Position numbers and translations under genes: made by a program | The notes under the pieces: model-generated | Seen by the model: only the letters and a program-made list of their open reading frames with translations | The model's database searches: none | Told to the model about the DNA's origin: nothing | In this document: in pieces, positions 44,263-54,440 of the stretch | How the letters are laid out: each line of letters starts with the position of its first letter | Numbering within the stretch: position 1 is the first letter of the stretch | NCBI RefSeq assembly: GCF_030272615.1 | Contig: NC_081407.1 | Coordinates: 149,297,744-149,361,743, forward strand | Length of the DNA: 64,000 nucleotides | Direction: 5' to 3' | From: Cryptomeria japonica | Lineage: Eukaryota > Streptophyta > Pinopsida > Cupressales > Cupressaceae

Positions 44263-45170
44263 AGCCCCGATGTTCCTATTGATCTCTTTTGGCCTAAACA
44301 ATTTCAATCTCTTCCATCAAGGAGTGATGCTCTTTTTCAATATTATAAAAAATGGAAGAATGATATGATCTTATCCTTAAGTCAACCTAGATCACCAACA
44401 CTTGACATTCCTATTATTCTTATAGATGAGGTTCTTCCCCTCTTAGATAGAACAAATCTTCCTCCTAAGGAAAATTGTCCACCTACTCCTATGGATGTGA
44501 CTTTACCTTCTCTTAAGGAGAATAACAATATTCTTCCTAAGGTTAGACCTATCCCTCCTCCTCATGATGGAGTTGGTATCCTTCCTACATCTAATATTCC
44601 TCCTTTCTATGGTGCAGTTCCACCTCCTTCCTCTTATCAAGAGAAGCGGCCTGCCTCTCCTATTGTTCAACAAAAAGACCTCAACCTAAACCTTCACTAT
44701 CAACGAGAGAACCATTCCTACTTTTTCAAATGTTCCTCCTCCTTCTCAGCCTTCCACTAAGACTCAATGGAATCATTATGTGAGAGAACACCGATGAAGA
44801 CACCATGTTTGAGTTCGTGAAGCTATCCCTCAAAATACTCAATCTCCTCAGAATCCAACAGTTGATATAATTCCCTTTTCTCCTAAGCAATATGTTCAAC
44901 CCACATCTCCAAATCATAAGTTGCATAAAACATGTGATGGTTTTACTCCTATTCATGTTCTTGCTCCTCTTGCTTTAAACTTTAATGAAGAAATGGGTGA
45001 AAATTTTATTCATAATGGTAATACAACTCCTAAGGCTTCTAACAGTGAGTATGAGTATGTTGATGTGGACAAACATTTATTAGATGAATTTTCACAAACT
45101 TTAATCCTAGCTCGTAGAATCAACAAAGTTAATTACAACATGAGCATAGTCCTTGTTTGGACCTTGTGAT
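44263..45170 (+). pseudogene. Proline-rich tail after protease
   Basis: Frame 44365-44760 is Pro/Ser/Leu-rich (PRSPTLDIPIILIDEVLPLL; PSLKENNN), then changes frame (44921-45169, TPIHVLAPLALNFNEEMGEN). No RT motif (YxDD) or integrase motif is found. It probably continues the polyprotein past protease, into where pol was lost or replaced. Function not recognised. Confidence 0.5.
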
Positions 45171-46017
45171 ATCTCCATATGTTGTGCTCGATGTCGCTCC
45201 TCTGGCATGTTTCTTGCCTTCCCAAAATTGTGATTAGCAATATCGGGAGGTGGATGTTGTGCTAGATTAGTGATACTAGCATTGTAGATCCTCTCTCTTT
45301 CTCTCTCTCTCTGTTTTCTTTCTCTTTGTGAACATTCTTCTATATGTATCCCTGTTCTTTTATTGTTCCCTTAATGTCTACTTGGGGATGATGCAAAGCA
45401 TTGAGATCTTTTCTTGGTCTCTTTTATGTTGACTCAAAAGACATCCTCTCTTCCCTTTCTTCTAAGGTAGTGTCCTTCCTTGGGGAATGAAGATTATTAT
45501 ATGCATATAAATACATGATGTACATAAGTTATCATACAACATACTGACCCCAAGGAAAGCAACACTACCTCATGTTTTATGTTCATTATCCTTGGGTTTA
45601 TACCTGGATTGGAGGCTAAATCCTTGCAATAACATGCTCCCTCTCTTCTCTTTCTCTTGGGTGTATCCTACCTTAAAGAAATTGCTCTTAATAAGGCATG
45701 TGCGATCGCTTTAACATGGGGGCATACACTCCGCTTATACTTTCCTTCTTGTGATACTTAGAATTACTTAGTGAACTTTTCTTTGCTTTGTAATCTTTTG
45801 TATCCTTACTTTCATGACTCATAGTGAAGGGAAATTTGCTACTTGCAGTCATGGTTCTCCCCTTCTCGATCTTCCCTTTTACTTTGTCAATCAAAGTCAT
45901 AAGATCCTAAGTCCACTGAGGGCTTGGTGCATCTTGCCTCCTTGACATGGTGAAAGTCTTTCAATCTTGTTTCCTTGTACTTTATTGGCAATATCAGCAT
46001 ACACTTATACTCCCGCT
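45171..46017 (+). other. 3' untranslated region of the gag-protease element
   Basis: No coding region recognised. A pyrimidine microsatellite (CTCTCTTTCTCTCTCTCTCT) is at 45292-45312. Two TACCTTAAGG/CCTTGGGG-like phrases near 45470 and 45550 form a loose inverted repeat (TTCCTTGGGG against CCCCAAGGAA, about 75 bp apart). Confidence 0.5.
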
Positions 46018-46032
46018 AAAGTGGGGGCTAAA
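46018..46032 (+). promoter_or_regulatory. Polypurine tract of the gag-protease element
   Basis: AAAGTGGGGGCTAAA directly precedes TGTAGTGTCAT, the LTR start, which fixes the LTR border. Confidence 0.75.
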
Positions 46033-47277
46033 TGTAGTGTCATAAAATTGAAACCCTATCAATTTATGACTGCCTTAGGGTCCTCACATATGTGAACTCG
46101 AATCCTCTAGCCTGATTGGAGACCAGAGAGTGTTCATCTTGTGAAAACAACTTCTTCCTTGGCCTCCACATCACTCTGTCCACACTTTGCCTTGGAGAAA
46201 GGGGTAGGATAGGGGCATGACACCCCTATCCCCCCTTGGGTAGGGTCATGGTGCCCTTGTCCTCCTAGGATAGGGGCATGGTGCCCCTGTCCCTACCCTA
46301 TTTTGGGGTAAGACCTTTCTAGAGAATGCATTGTGGGCTTTGTAGTGAGTGGGAAATTTCCCCGATGTCAGCCCATGATAAAATTCAAATCCTTCAAACA
46401 TGTATTTAAGGGGCCATATGCTCTCTCATTTGCATAAGTTGGATAAGTGGAATTTTGATAAGGTTATGCTATACAAGTGATCAAGCATTCAAGAGCATTC
46501 AAGCATTCTTTTCCACCATTAAGCATTCTCAAGTCTCCCTTCAAGGCTAGGTGTTGCATTCAAGTCAGGGATTCAACCATTGAAGAGAAGATTGATTTCA
46601 ACATACAATTCCACACAAACATTTCTATCAACATTGCTACTACAACCTCCCTTGAGGTGGTTTACAATCTAGTCTTTCATTTACATCTACTTGCAAGTAC
46701 TTTCTTTCATTACTTGGCTAATTACAAAACTAGGGTTTGACCTAAAGGCAAACCCCCAATCCTAACACATTTCCCTCTCTTTTCTATGTGTAGGTTGCAG
46801 GTGTGCAGCTATAGTTTTAGATTCAGGCTTCATTTGTAGAGGCAGACAAACCCTTTTCATTTCGCGGATTTTTTCGAGGACAGTGTACATTCCTGCCATG
46901 GTCTAGATAACTTTTCATCAAATTTGTACAGTGACTTCATCTCAACATTTTACTGCCAAATCCAAGTGCACAACTTCACCTTATATTCAGATCTCAAGTT
47001 ATAATCAATTCTTTGTCACTTTTGCACTACATAATTCAATCAATTTCCTTTCCAAATCAAACAAAGGAAGAAGGGATCATCCTAACATTCTTAATTCATT
47101 CATAATTCAATCTATCATCTTTGTTTATATATTGAATCAAGTTAATTACCCCTTATCTTCCTAACATAATGGTGAAAAGTGCTTGAAGGATAATCAATAG
47201 TGAAACTCTCATCTCTCTTTGAGGGAAATGGCTAGTTTTTCTCTTGATCTATCACTCATCATTTTCCCACCATTACA
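46033..47277 (+). repeat. 3' LTR of the gag-protease element
   Basis: TGTAGTGTCATAAAATTG...CCACCATTACA, matching 24478-25715 with many scattered differences (an old insertion). Confidence 0.88.
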
Positions 47278-47318
47278 AGAACTTCGATATTTTTCACATC
47301 TAGTGTTCCCATCAATGT

Positions 47319-47331
47319 CAAAGGGGGAGAT
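47319..47331 (+). promoter_or_regulatory. Polypurine tract of Copia-3
   Basis: CAAAGGGGGAGAT directly before TGTTGGCC at 47332. Confidence 0.8.
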
Positions 47332-48396
47332 TGTTGGCCATTTGGAGGAATTGGTTTTGTTGCATTGATGTTTTCTCATTGATGCCAACACTAGTTGTTT
47401 TGGTTGCTTTATCGGTATCCTTTTGGTGTCGGTAAGTTGTTTGGTTTCTAGTTGATTAGATCATGATGATCCAGTATAATCCGATATGTTTGGGCTTAGA
47501 TCTTCTATTCATGCTACTCAGATTCATTTTCAGTCAATTGGTTTTGATTTGGTGATCAGATGCTATCTTATAAGCTAGTAATCTTGGTTTGTTGATTCGG
47601 TGAGGGTTTCACCAACAAAGCTTTGTTGAAGATATTTGATGTTATGCATAAGTGGTGTTGGTGCGGCTTCTAGTAGAGATTCAGATCTTGATGATGATCA
47701 TGTTTGAGACTTGGCTGATTGGGGTCATTGCTTTAGCATTTGTGGACCTAAATTGGGTTTGGTACTATCTAGGTTATGGACCGACTTAATGTAACATGTT
47801 GTTTGATCTTCTCGATGTGTTTCCAGGATGTCTTATGCATTGGCTATTATTTGTTTGGTCTCAGGTCATCATGTTTTGTAATTATGTAGTTGCTTTATTG
47901 TCTGGTGGCCAACCTTATTGTTTTTGGTCGAGGGTTTGTATATGTGTAAGATCTCATTGTAGATCATGATGTATGGAATAAAAGGATGTATAGGAGCGAA
48001 TAATATAATAATCATCATGTAGAGGATTTGGTCAATCATTGGTGATCGAGTTGGGTTTATGTATGAGGATTAAATCCTCTGGTATTGAGCTTAACTAGAA
48101 CTGTATTCAGGCATAGGAGGTGCTATCATTGCAGTTCATTCTTCCTTATGGATTATAGTCTGGATTTTTTATGTAGTCAGTGAGACTCCTTTTGTAATGA
48201 GCAGTGTGCTCTAGGCTGTTGGCCTTCCTGCAAGTGCAGGCCCCTCAATTTGTAATCACATACTTACTACAAAAGTATTATCAGATTGTGGGTAGGCTTC
48301 CCACCATGGTTTTTCTATTTACCAAGTTTTTCACATACAAATATTTGTGTCATGTGGAAGGTATTTATTCTCTAATTGTTACTTGTGCTTAATTAG
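47332..48396 (+). repeat. 3' LTR of Copia-3, truncated
   Basis: Starts TGTTGGCCATTTGG after the polypurine tract. From 47903 on it matches the 5' LTR piece at 21653-22140. It breaks off at AATTAG (48396), where the minus-strand gypsy begins. Confidence 0.85.
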
Positions 48397-49671
48397 TGAA
48401 GAGGGGAAAAAGACCTGTGAGGTGGATTAGTTAATAAGAATGCAAGTCAAACATATAATGATATGAAATCAAAGACATAATTTGAAATGCTTAAAATAAG
48501 AATAAGAATGCATATACCTCACAAACCTTATACTTGTCCTTTGGATGGAGCTTGATGAAGTGAAGGCACCCTTGGATGATGCTCCACTTGATGTGCTCCT
48601 CTTGCTTGCTTGATGTGGATGGCTCTCCAATATTGTGAACAAATGAGATGGATCTTGGAGGATGGTGGAAATGAGATGATTAAGTGTGGATGTAGGATGA
48701 TTTTGACATAATAAGGATGCTAAAATAATTTTCCTAGGTTCAAAAGGGTAGCATAAGATTACTGAACTTGGAGATGTAAAATGAAGGGATTGAGTCCTTA
48801 ATTTATAAGAGGAGGAGAGGAAGAATGGATAGTTGAGATGGATTCAAGATGAAGGGCTAGGATTGCTTGTGAGCTCACACAAGGTCCAAGAGATATGTCT
48901 TAAAGGCATTTCTTGTCTCCACACTCCTCAAGGTACATTGGGAAGACTTCCCAAGGTACCTTGAGAAGAGAAAAGTGCATTGAGAAGACTTCCCAATGTG
49001 CCTTGAGAGGAGCAAGGGATGTGACATTCCTTGAAGAATGGGGAGGAGGAATTTAAAATTCTCCAAAAAGGGATAATCATGGGGGTTGGAGGAATAAGAA
49101 GGAATTTAAAATTCCTTGGGAGAGGAGATGCCTAGAGGATTGTGAGATTTTGAAAATCTCACATTCACCTAGGAAAAGAACATTAAAAGCTAGTGGTTGG
49201 ATGGAAGGGACAAGGAGTTGACTTCGTGGCTAATCATGATGATTAGCCATTAGCAACTCATTAGGAGGGGGATTAGAGGAAATGTTAGGTGGGATTAGGA
49301 TTTGTAGGAGGATTTGACTAGGAGAGAGAATGAGTGGAGGGAATTAAAAATTAGAAGAATAAGGTTAAGTGAGTTTAGGGAGTTTCTAGAAGACTTTATT
49401 AGGTTAATGATAAATTAAGAAGATGGTTTGTAAAAATCATGTGGGTCACCTAATTAATTGAAATTAATTAGCTAAGAGGGAGATTTGTGAGGATTTAATT
49501 TTTAGAAGAATAAAGAAAGGGATTGATTTATTATATAAATTAGTCACATACCACAGTGACAATATTATATTTAATTAATATTGAGGAGAATTTGAATTAA
49601 CATAATTAATTAATTAATTATGCGGGGAGTTAAAAATAATTAAAAATAATTATTTTTAAGTGTCTACATTT
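48397..49671 (-). repeat. 3' LTR of the minus-strand gypsy
   Basis: On the + strand it runs TGAAGAGGGG...GTGTCTACA, 1275 bp. The left border is where Copia-3 LTR homology stops, and the right border is the polypurine tract. A TATA-like box (minus-strand TATAAAT) is at 48801-48807. A repeated ATTGGGAAGACTTCCCAA-like palindromic phrase is near 48940-48995. Confidence 0.8.
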
Positions 49672-49690
49672 TGCCCCTCTTTGGAGTGAG
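49672..49690 (-). promoter_or_regulatory. Polypurine tract of the minus-strand gypsy
   Basis: The minus strand reads CCAAAGAGGGGCAAAA and then TGTAGACAC (LTR). Same tract as at 6207 in the other gypsy. Confidence 0.8.
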
Positions 49691-49765
49691 GTGTGATGAC
49701 GCGTTGATTCAAAGAATAATCTTGTTTTTTGATGATGATATTGATTTGATTGATAAGATCTAGAT

Positions 49766-50462
49766 TTAGTCTGGTTTCAGGAAGGATTCATCCTATATAA
49801 GACATGATTGATCACAAGATCTGGTTTCAAGAAGGATTCATCCTGTATAAGACATGATCAGAGTGTCTGGTTTTAGGAAGGATTCATCCTGTGTAAGACA
49901 TGATTGATCACAACGTCTAGTTTCAAGAAGGATTCATCCTATATAAGACATGATCAAAGCGCAACGTCTGGTTTCAGGAAGGATTCATCTTGTATAAGAC
50001 ATGACTGATCACAATGTCTGGTTTCAGGAAGGATTCATCTCGTATAAGACATGATCAGAGCGCAATGTTTGGTTTCAGGAAGGATTCATCCTGTATAAGA
50101 CATGATTGATCACAATGTCTGGTTTCAGGAAGGATTCATCCTCTATAAGACATGATTGATCACAACGTCTGGTTTCAGGAAGGATTCATCCTCTATAAGA
50201 CATGATTGATCACAACGTCTGGTTTCAGGAAGGATTCATCATGTATAAGACATGATCAAAGCACAACATCTAGTTTCAGGAAGGATTCATCCTATATAAG
50301 ACATGACTGATCACAATGTCTGGTTTCAGGAAGGATTCATCCCATATAAAACATGACCAAAGCGCAACGTTTGGTTTCAGGAAGGATTCATCCTATATAA
50401 GACATGACTGATCACAACATCTAGTTTCAGGAAGGATTCATATTGTATAAGACATGATCAGA
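49766..50462. repeat. Minisatellite, about 50 bp x 14
   Basis: Fourteen tandem units each contain (T)GGTTTCAGGAAGGATTCAT followed by CCTxTATAAGACATGA. Units come in two alternating spacer forms (TTGATCACAACGTC and TCAGAGCGCAACGTC), so the true repeat may be a roughly 105-bp dimer. It lies in the gypsy 3' untranslated region next to the LTR. Confidence 0.95.
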
Positions 50463-52328
50463 ATCAAAATTAATTATGTGAGATGTATGGCGATGTGTAG
50501 AAGATAGAAGAAGAAAAGGATGCCCCAGCATAAAGCATGGGAGGTGTATGCCCCCTCGAGAATTTTTTCAAAAAAAAGGACGAAAAATTCTCGAAAAAAG
50601 AGAGGAAGAAGAATCAGGGTGGAAGGGATAAATGAGGAAGAAATATGAAGCACTTGCGAAGAATTTGGAAGAATAGGAGAGGCGAGACCATGGCGGAAGA
50701 TGGGCCCTCACGGGGGCCCATATACGCCACAATGGACCCAATGAGGGGTCATTGTATCATGATGGACATATTTTCCTCTTTATATATATGTATACATGAT
50801 TCAATTGGTGATAGATGATGTGTAGCATTTATTGTGAAGGATTATTTTTGTTTTTCTTATGATGTCATATATGAATGTAATCATGGATGTGCTATGTTGA
50901 TCTATTTTGTGATCCAGAGTGGATGCTTATGTATGTATATTTATGATGTGTTGATGACATAGTTTTTGGATGCAGGATGAGTGATTTTTATGTTTTATGT
51001 ATAAATACACACATGTGAATGATTTATGATGCAGTCTAAATGTAATGCTATATGGATGAGTGTATCTTTTATTTATGTGATGCAATCTTATATGGTAAAT
51101 GTATTGAATGAATTAATAAAAAGAGGGAATATGCCAATAATAACACAATGATCTTAGATAGAAGAATATGGAATAGATGGGAAGTGGGGGAAATTGAGAA
51201 CTCCATGGGATTATTGAGTTTAGGATTTGATGGAATGATGCTGAGATTTTGTACACAAAAAATGTGGAGAGCCAACCTAGTTTGATGTTGCCCTGAGTGG
51301 CTTGCACCACTAGTTATAGAAATCAGGATACCATGAGAAACCCAGGGCGTGGACTGACTCTGTAAACAAATGGGAATTTCTTGCACACAACAATGCAAGT
51401 GTTAAGAAACACTAATACAAAGCTATGGGTTCATACAAGGAAACCCTCAAACACACCAATACCTCTTGTACATGAGAAGGTAAGTGTTGATAAACACTAG
51501 TACCGGGTCACCGTTTTATACAAGAGGGATCCAAAACATGCCATACTATGAAATATGCCCTAGTATGCACCTATCATAACGTACCTAGATATGGAGGAAC
51601 CCAGGTAGTCGTAAATAGTGGCAGTCATAGGGAAAAAGATGCAAGTCTATATGAAAAGATCAAACAAAATCTAAAAAGTCACTTCCTTGTGACCAAATGA
51701 TACCTCTTGCCAAGAGTAGAACTAGGATGAAGGATTAGGTTGCTAGGCAAGGGAAGGAGTCATCCATAGGGAAAAGTGGGCTTTTGGATTAGGCAAGCAA
51801 TTTAATGGTTTTGGAGAGTGACTTTTCGACCTGGGATTGTTTCTCAAGACTTCTTGAAGCTTACACAGAGGCATAAAAGCTCAGTTTTAATGGGACATTC
51901 CTTGTTCATGACTCAGGCAAAGACTCATCATCATACGCATGTTTTATTGGGAGGCAGAAAAGAAGAAATGTTGCGCATGGGTGGGCTGGATGGTAGATGA
52001 TTTGCAGTGTCGATCGGATAGACAGTGGATCCAGTTATTTACCTTGGCACCTGCATAGAGGTTTTCACCAAGGTACTTGTCCATAGCGCCACCAAGTGGT
52101 TTTCACTAATGCATGAATTGTTTTTCTTTCTTTTTCCGATTTTTTAATATTTTTGCATCATAAGGCGCCTGTTTGCTAGGTTTTCACCAAAGTGATGAAT
52201 TTTTCTAGGATCTTTTTCTCATTTTTTTTATTTTCATTTTTTATTTTTTTCTTGATTTTTTTGACAATTTAAGACTTTCTGAGGACTAAGCATAAAATCT
52301 TTTGAGGTGCATGATATTCATTGGATCA
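50463..52328 (-). other. 3' untranslated region of the minus-strand gypsy
   Basis: No antisense PMD ORF like that of the other gypsy copy can be found. Visible: a purine-rich hairpin-like segment near 50558-50600 (CTCGAGAATTTTTTC against GAAAAATTCTCGA), AT-rich sequence, and repeated AAACACTAATAC/AAACACTAGTACC phrases at 51408 and 51497. The AGGCGCC/GGTTTTCACC family segment is near 52040-52190. Confidence 0.6.
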
Positions 52329-52570
52329 TTAAAAAGGAATGCCTTTGGGAGTAGCCAACTGATAAGCTCCTGATCCATATTTTGCTATGATTACATATGG
52401 TCCAAGCCAATTAGGCTTAAACTTGCCTTTCTTTTCTCTTTCTTGTAGATTTTTTTGATTCTCCATGAGGACAAGATCACCAACTTGGAATTCCTGGGTT
52501 CTAACTTTTTTGTGATAACTCATGCGCAAGCAGTTCCAATATACCTAGAGATGGTTCAAGGCCTTGAGGC
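52329..52570 (-). pseudogene. Integrase C-terminus of the minus-strand gypsy (after Copia-5)
   Basis: Continues the integrase interrupted at 60171. It shows MSYHKKVRTQEFQVGDLVL, then the GPY/F-type KFKPNWLGPYVI and GSGAYQLATPKG, closely like 1200-1400 of the other gypsy. A TAG lies near 52541, just before RMSYHKK. The copy cannot be expressed because Copia-5 splits it. Confidence 0.85.
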
Positions 52571-54050
52571 TGATAGTTCTAATACTTAATGTTAAGTACA
52601 GATGCCAAGCTAACAAGATGAGAGGGGGGGGTGAATCATATAAACTTAATCATCCATAAAATCAATAGATTCAACCTCAATAACATATATTTCAGCAATA
52701 TAACTAAAACTACTAAACATGCAAACTCAAAAGCATATAAACATCATAACACTCATAACACCAGATTTAACATGGAAACCCAAATAGGGAAAAACCACTG
52801 TGGGATTTTGGACCCACTAAGAAATATACTCTTCTAGAGTATGCTCGGTTAAAAGAAAATCCTGTTAAAAATTACAAACACTTTGCTAGATGTTACCCGG
52901 TTAAGGGATTTCCCTCAGATCTGTTAGGATCTTCACCTTGTTAGAAGTGACCTTGTTAAAGGATTTCAAACACTCAATCAGAATGTCACCTTGCTAGAGG
53001 GTTTTACAAATAAGACTGTTAAGTCCACTTGGTTAAGAGATTTTTTGTCACTTCAAAAAATAACAGTAATAAAAATCTATCTGCAACTTCACATCTAAAA
53101 TGATAAAGTAGATTCTTATGCTAGGCTCTATACTCTGTTATTCAAACAGGTCTTCAAGCTTTGGTGGTCGGTAATCACTATGTAGCATCCCTGTGCTTAC
53201 ACTTGCCCACATACATTGTTTATCAACAATTCCTTATTTATAAACAATTGCTAACCACTTAATCTCCTTGATCACATATCCCATGATCAATCATAGCCAT
53301 CAGATCTTTAAACTTGACCAGGTTCAATGTATCCTTCGATCTGAAAACATTTTACCTCACCTTGGAACTTGCATACATTTCTTGGAACTTGTGCTAAGGT
53401 ATTGTGGTTCAATATGCACTGTAGATCTTCCTGCCAATCTTCCATTGCCATAGATTCTTAACAAACTTCACACACAACATACTAATCATTTAATCAATTC
53501 CAGCTCATCAGCTTCCTTCATTAAATAATGTTTTTAATCATTTAATGCATTCTGTTACATCTTGGTTGCAACTCGGTAAATACTAAACTTCACTCGGTAG
53601 ACATTCCGCTTTCATTAACCGATAGCGATAACCTTAGGGTTTATCGACTAGGTTCCTTAGGGTTTACCGACTAGGTTCTTTGCTCGGTAACATAGTATAG
53701 TATTAACCTTACAATCAACAACATATGTATCATATCAAAACAATCTAAACATCATGATCTCATCATTTTCTAACTCAGTAATAGTTGCCCATTGAATAAT
53801 TTATTTCTCCCCTTATTCATCACAATCTTTCTATGTCTTTTACCAACATCTTTATACTCATCAAATCATACTTCTTAAGATATGGCAACATCATACTGAA
53901 TTAGAAAATCAATTTCTTGACATCAATGAGAAAATAATAATATTAAGACAGTAAACATCCTTAATCAGTTATATCCATAATCATCAACAACATTCTCAAT
54001 ATCCTTATTGAAATGCCAACAATCTCTTATTATCTGTTATAATGCCAACA
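52571..54050 (-). repeat. 3' LTR of Copia-5
   Basis: The + strand runs TGATAGTTCTAAT...AATGCCAACA, 1480 bp. Compared with the other LTR it lacks about 44 bp near 53110. The TATA-like box (minus-strand TTTATAAATA) is near 53235, and a G9 run at 52623 corresponds to the C run in the sister families. Confidence 0.9.
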
Positions 54051-54200
54051 ATCTCCCCCTTTGGCATTGATTGCAAAACCAATTGATTTGACCTAATTGA
54101 TTTGGATGGCTATGAGATTCTGAAATTCTCTCCCCCTATCATCAGACTTCTCCCCCATACAATAGTTTTCTCCCCCTTTGACAACAATGCCAAAAAGTAA
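54051..54200 (-). promoter_or_regulatory. Polypurine tract region of Copia-5
   Basis: The minus strand reads CAAAGGGGGAGAT at the LTR edge (54051-54063). Two more G5 purine tracts follow upstream (near 54130-54185). Confidence 0.75.
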
Positions 54201-54440
54201 AGAACTAAAACATGATTTCTTTCACTGAGAAGTGAATTCCTTGCTATTATGTGTCAACTTAGTCTCGGTCAGAGCATTATGTCTTCAATTTCTGTTCCTT
54301 GTATTTGTTTCCTACACACCTTTAGAAAAACATCCTAAAGTGTGTAAATAAGCATCAATCCACACATAATATTCTATAGATTCATCGAATTGATGCTTTC
54401 ACGGAACTCGGTCAGTGAGTAGAAGATAGGGGTAGGACCC
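54201..54440 (-). other. Copia-5 untranslated 3' tail
   Basis: Non-coding interval between RNase H and the polypurine tracts. Confidence 0.5.

Larger units (their letters stand above)
24478..47277 (+). mobile_element. Non-autonomous gypsy-type element (gag-protease only)
   Basis: Bounded by direct LTRs 24478-25715 and 46033-47277 that align over their length (GTGTCATAAAATT start, CCACCATTACA end). Flanking 5-mers GGCAC and AGAAC are weakly similar, so the target duplication is degraded or absent. Internal parts: leader 25716-27320 continuing at about 41760, gag 41951-43336, protease-like 43618-44262, Pro-rich region to about 45170, polypurine tract 46018-46032. No RT, RNase H or integrase is found. 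The leader is split by about 14 kb of gene fragments plus Copia-4. Confidence 0.75.
21648..48396 (+). mobile_element. Copia-3: oldest element of the stack, with internal deletion
   Basis: A + strand Sirevirus-like copia element that holds the others. Visible parts: end of 5' LTR (to 22296), gag and partial pol (22354-24290), a residual tail, and after the 22.8-kb gypsy-type insertion the polypurine tract and most of the 3' LTR (47332-48396). The 3' LTR is broken at 48397 by the minus-strand gypsy. RT and RNase H are missing. Confidence 0.75.

Noticed and set aside
49766-50462. Regular repeats with spacers, superficially like a CRISPR array
   Set aside because: The spacers fall into two recurring types, the units are diverged, and the context is a plant retrotransposon; this is a minisatellite.
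51818-52000. 60-codon + strand ORF in the minus-strand gypsy 3' region, considered as a second antisense PMD ORF
   Set aside because: It has none of the PMD motifs seen at 3781-4660 and is too short to support.
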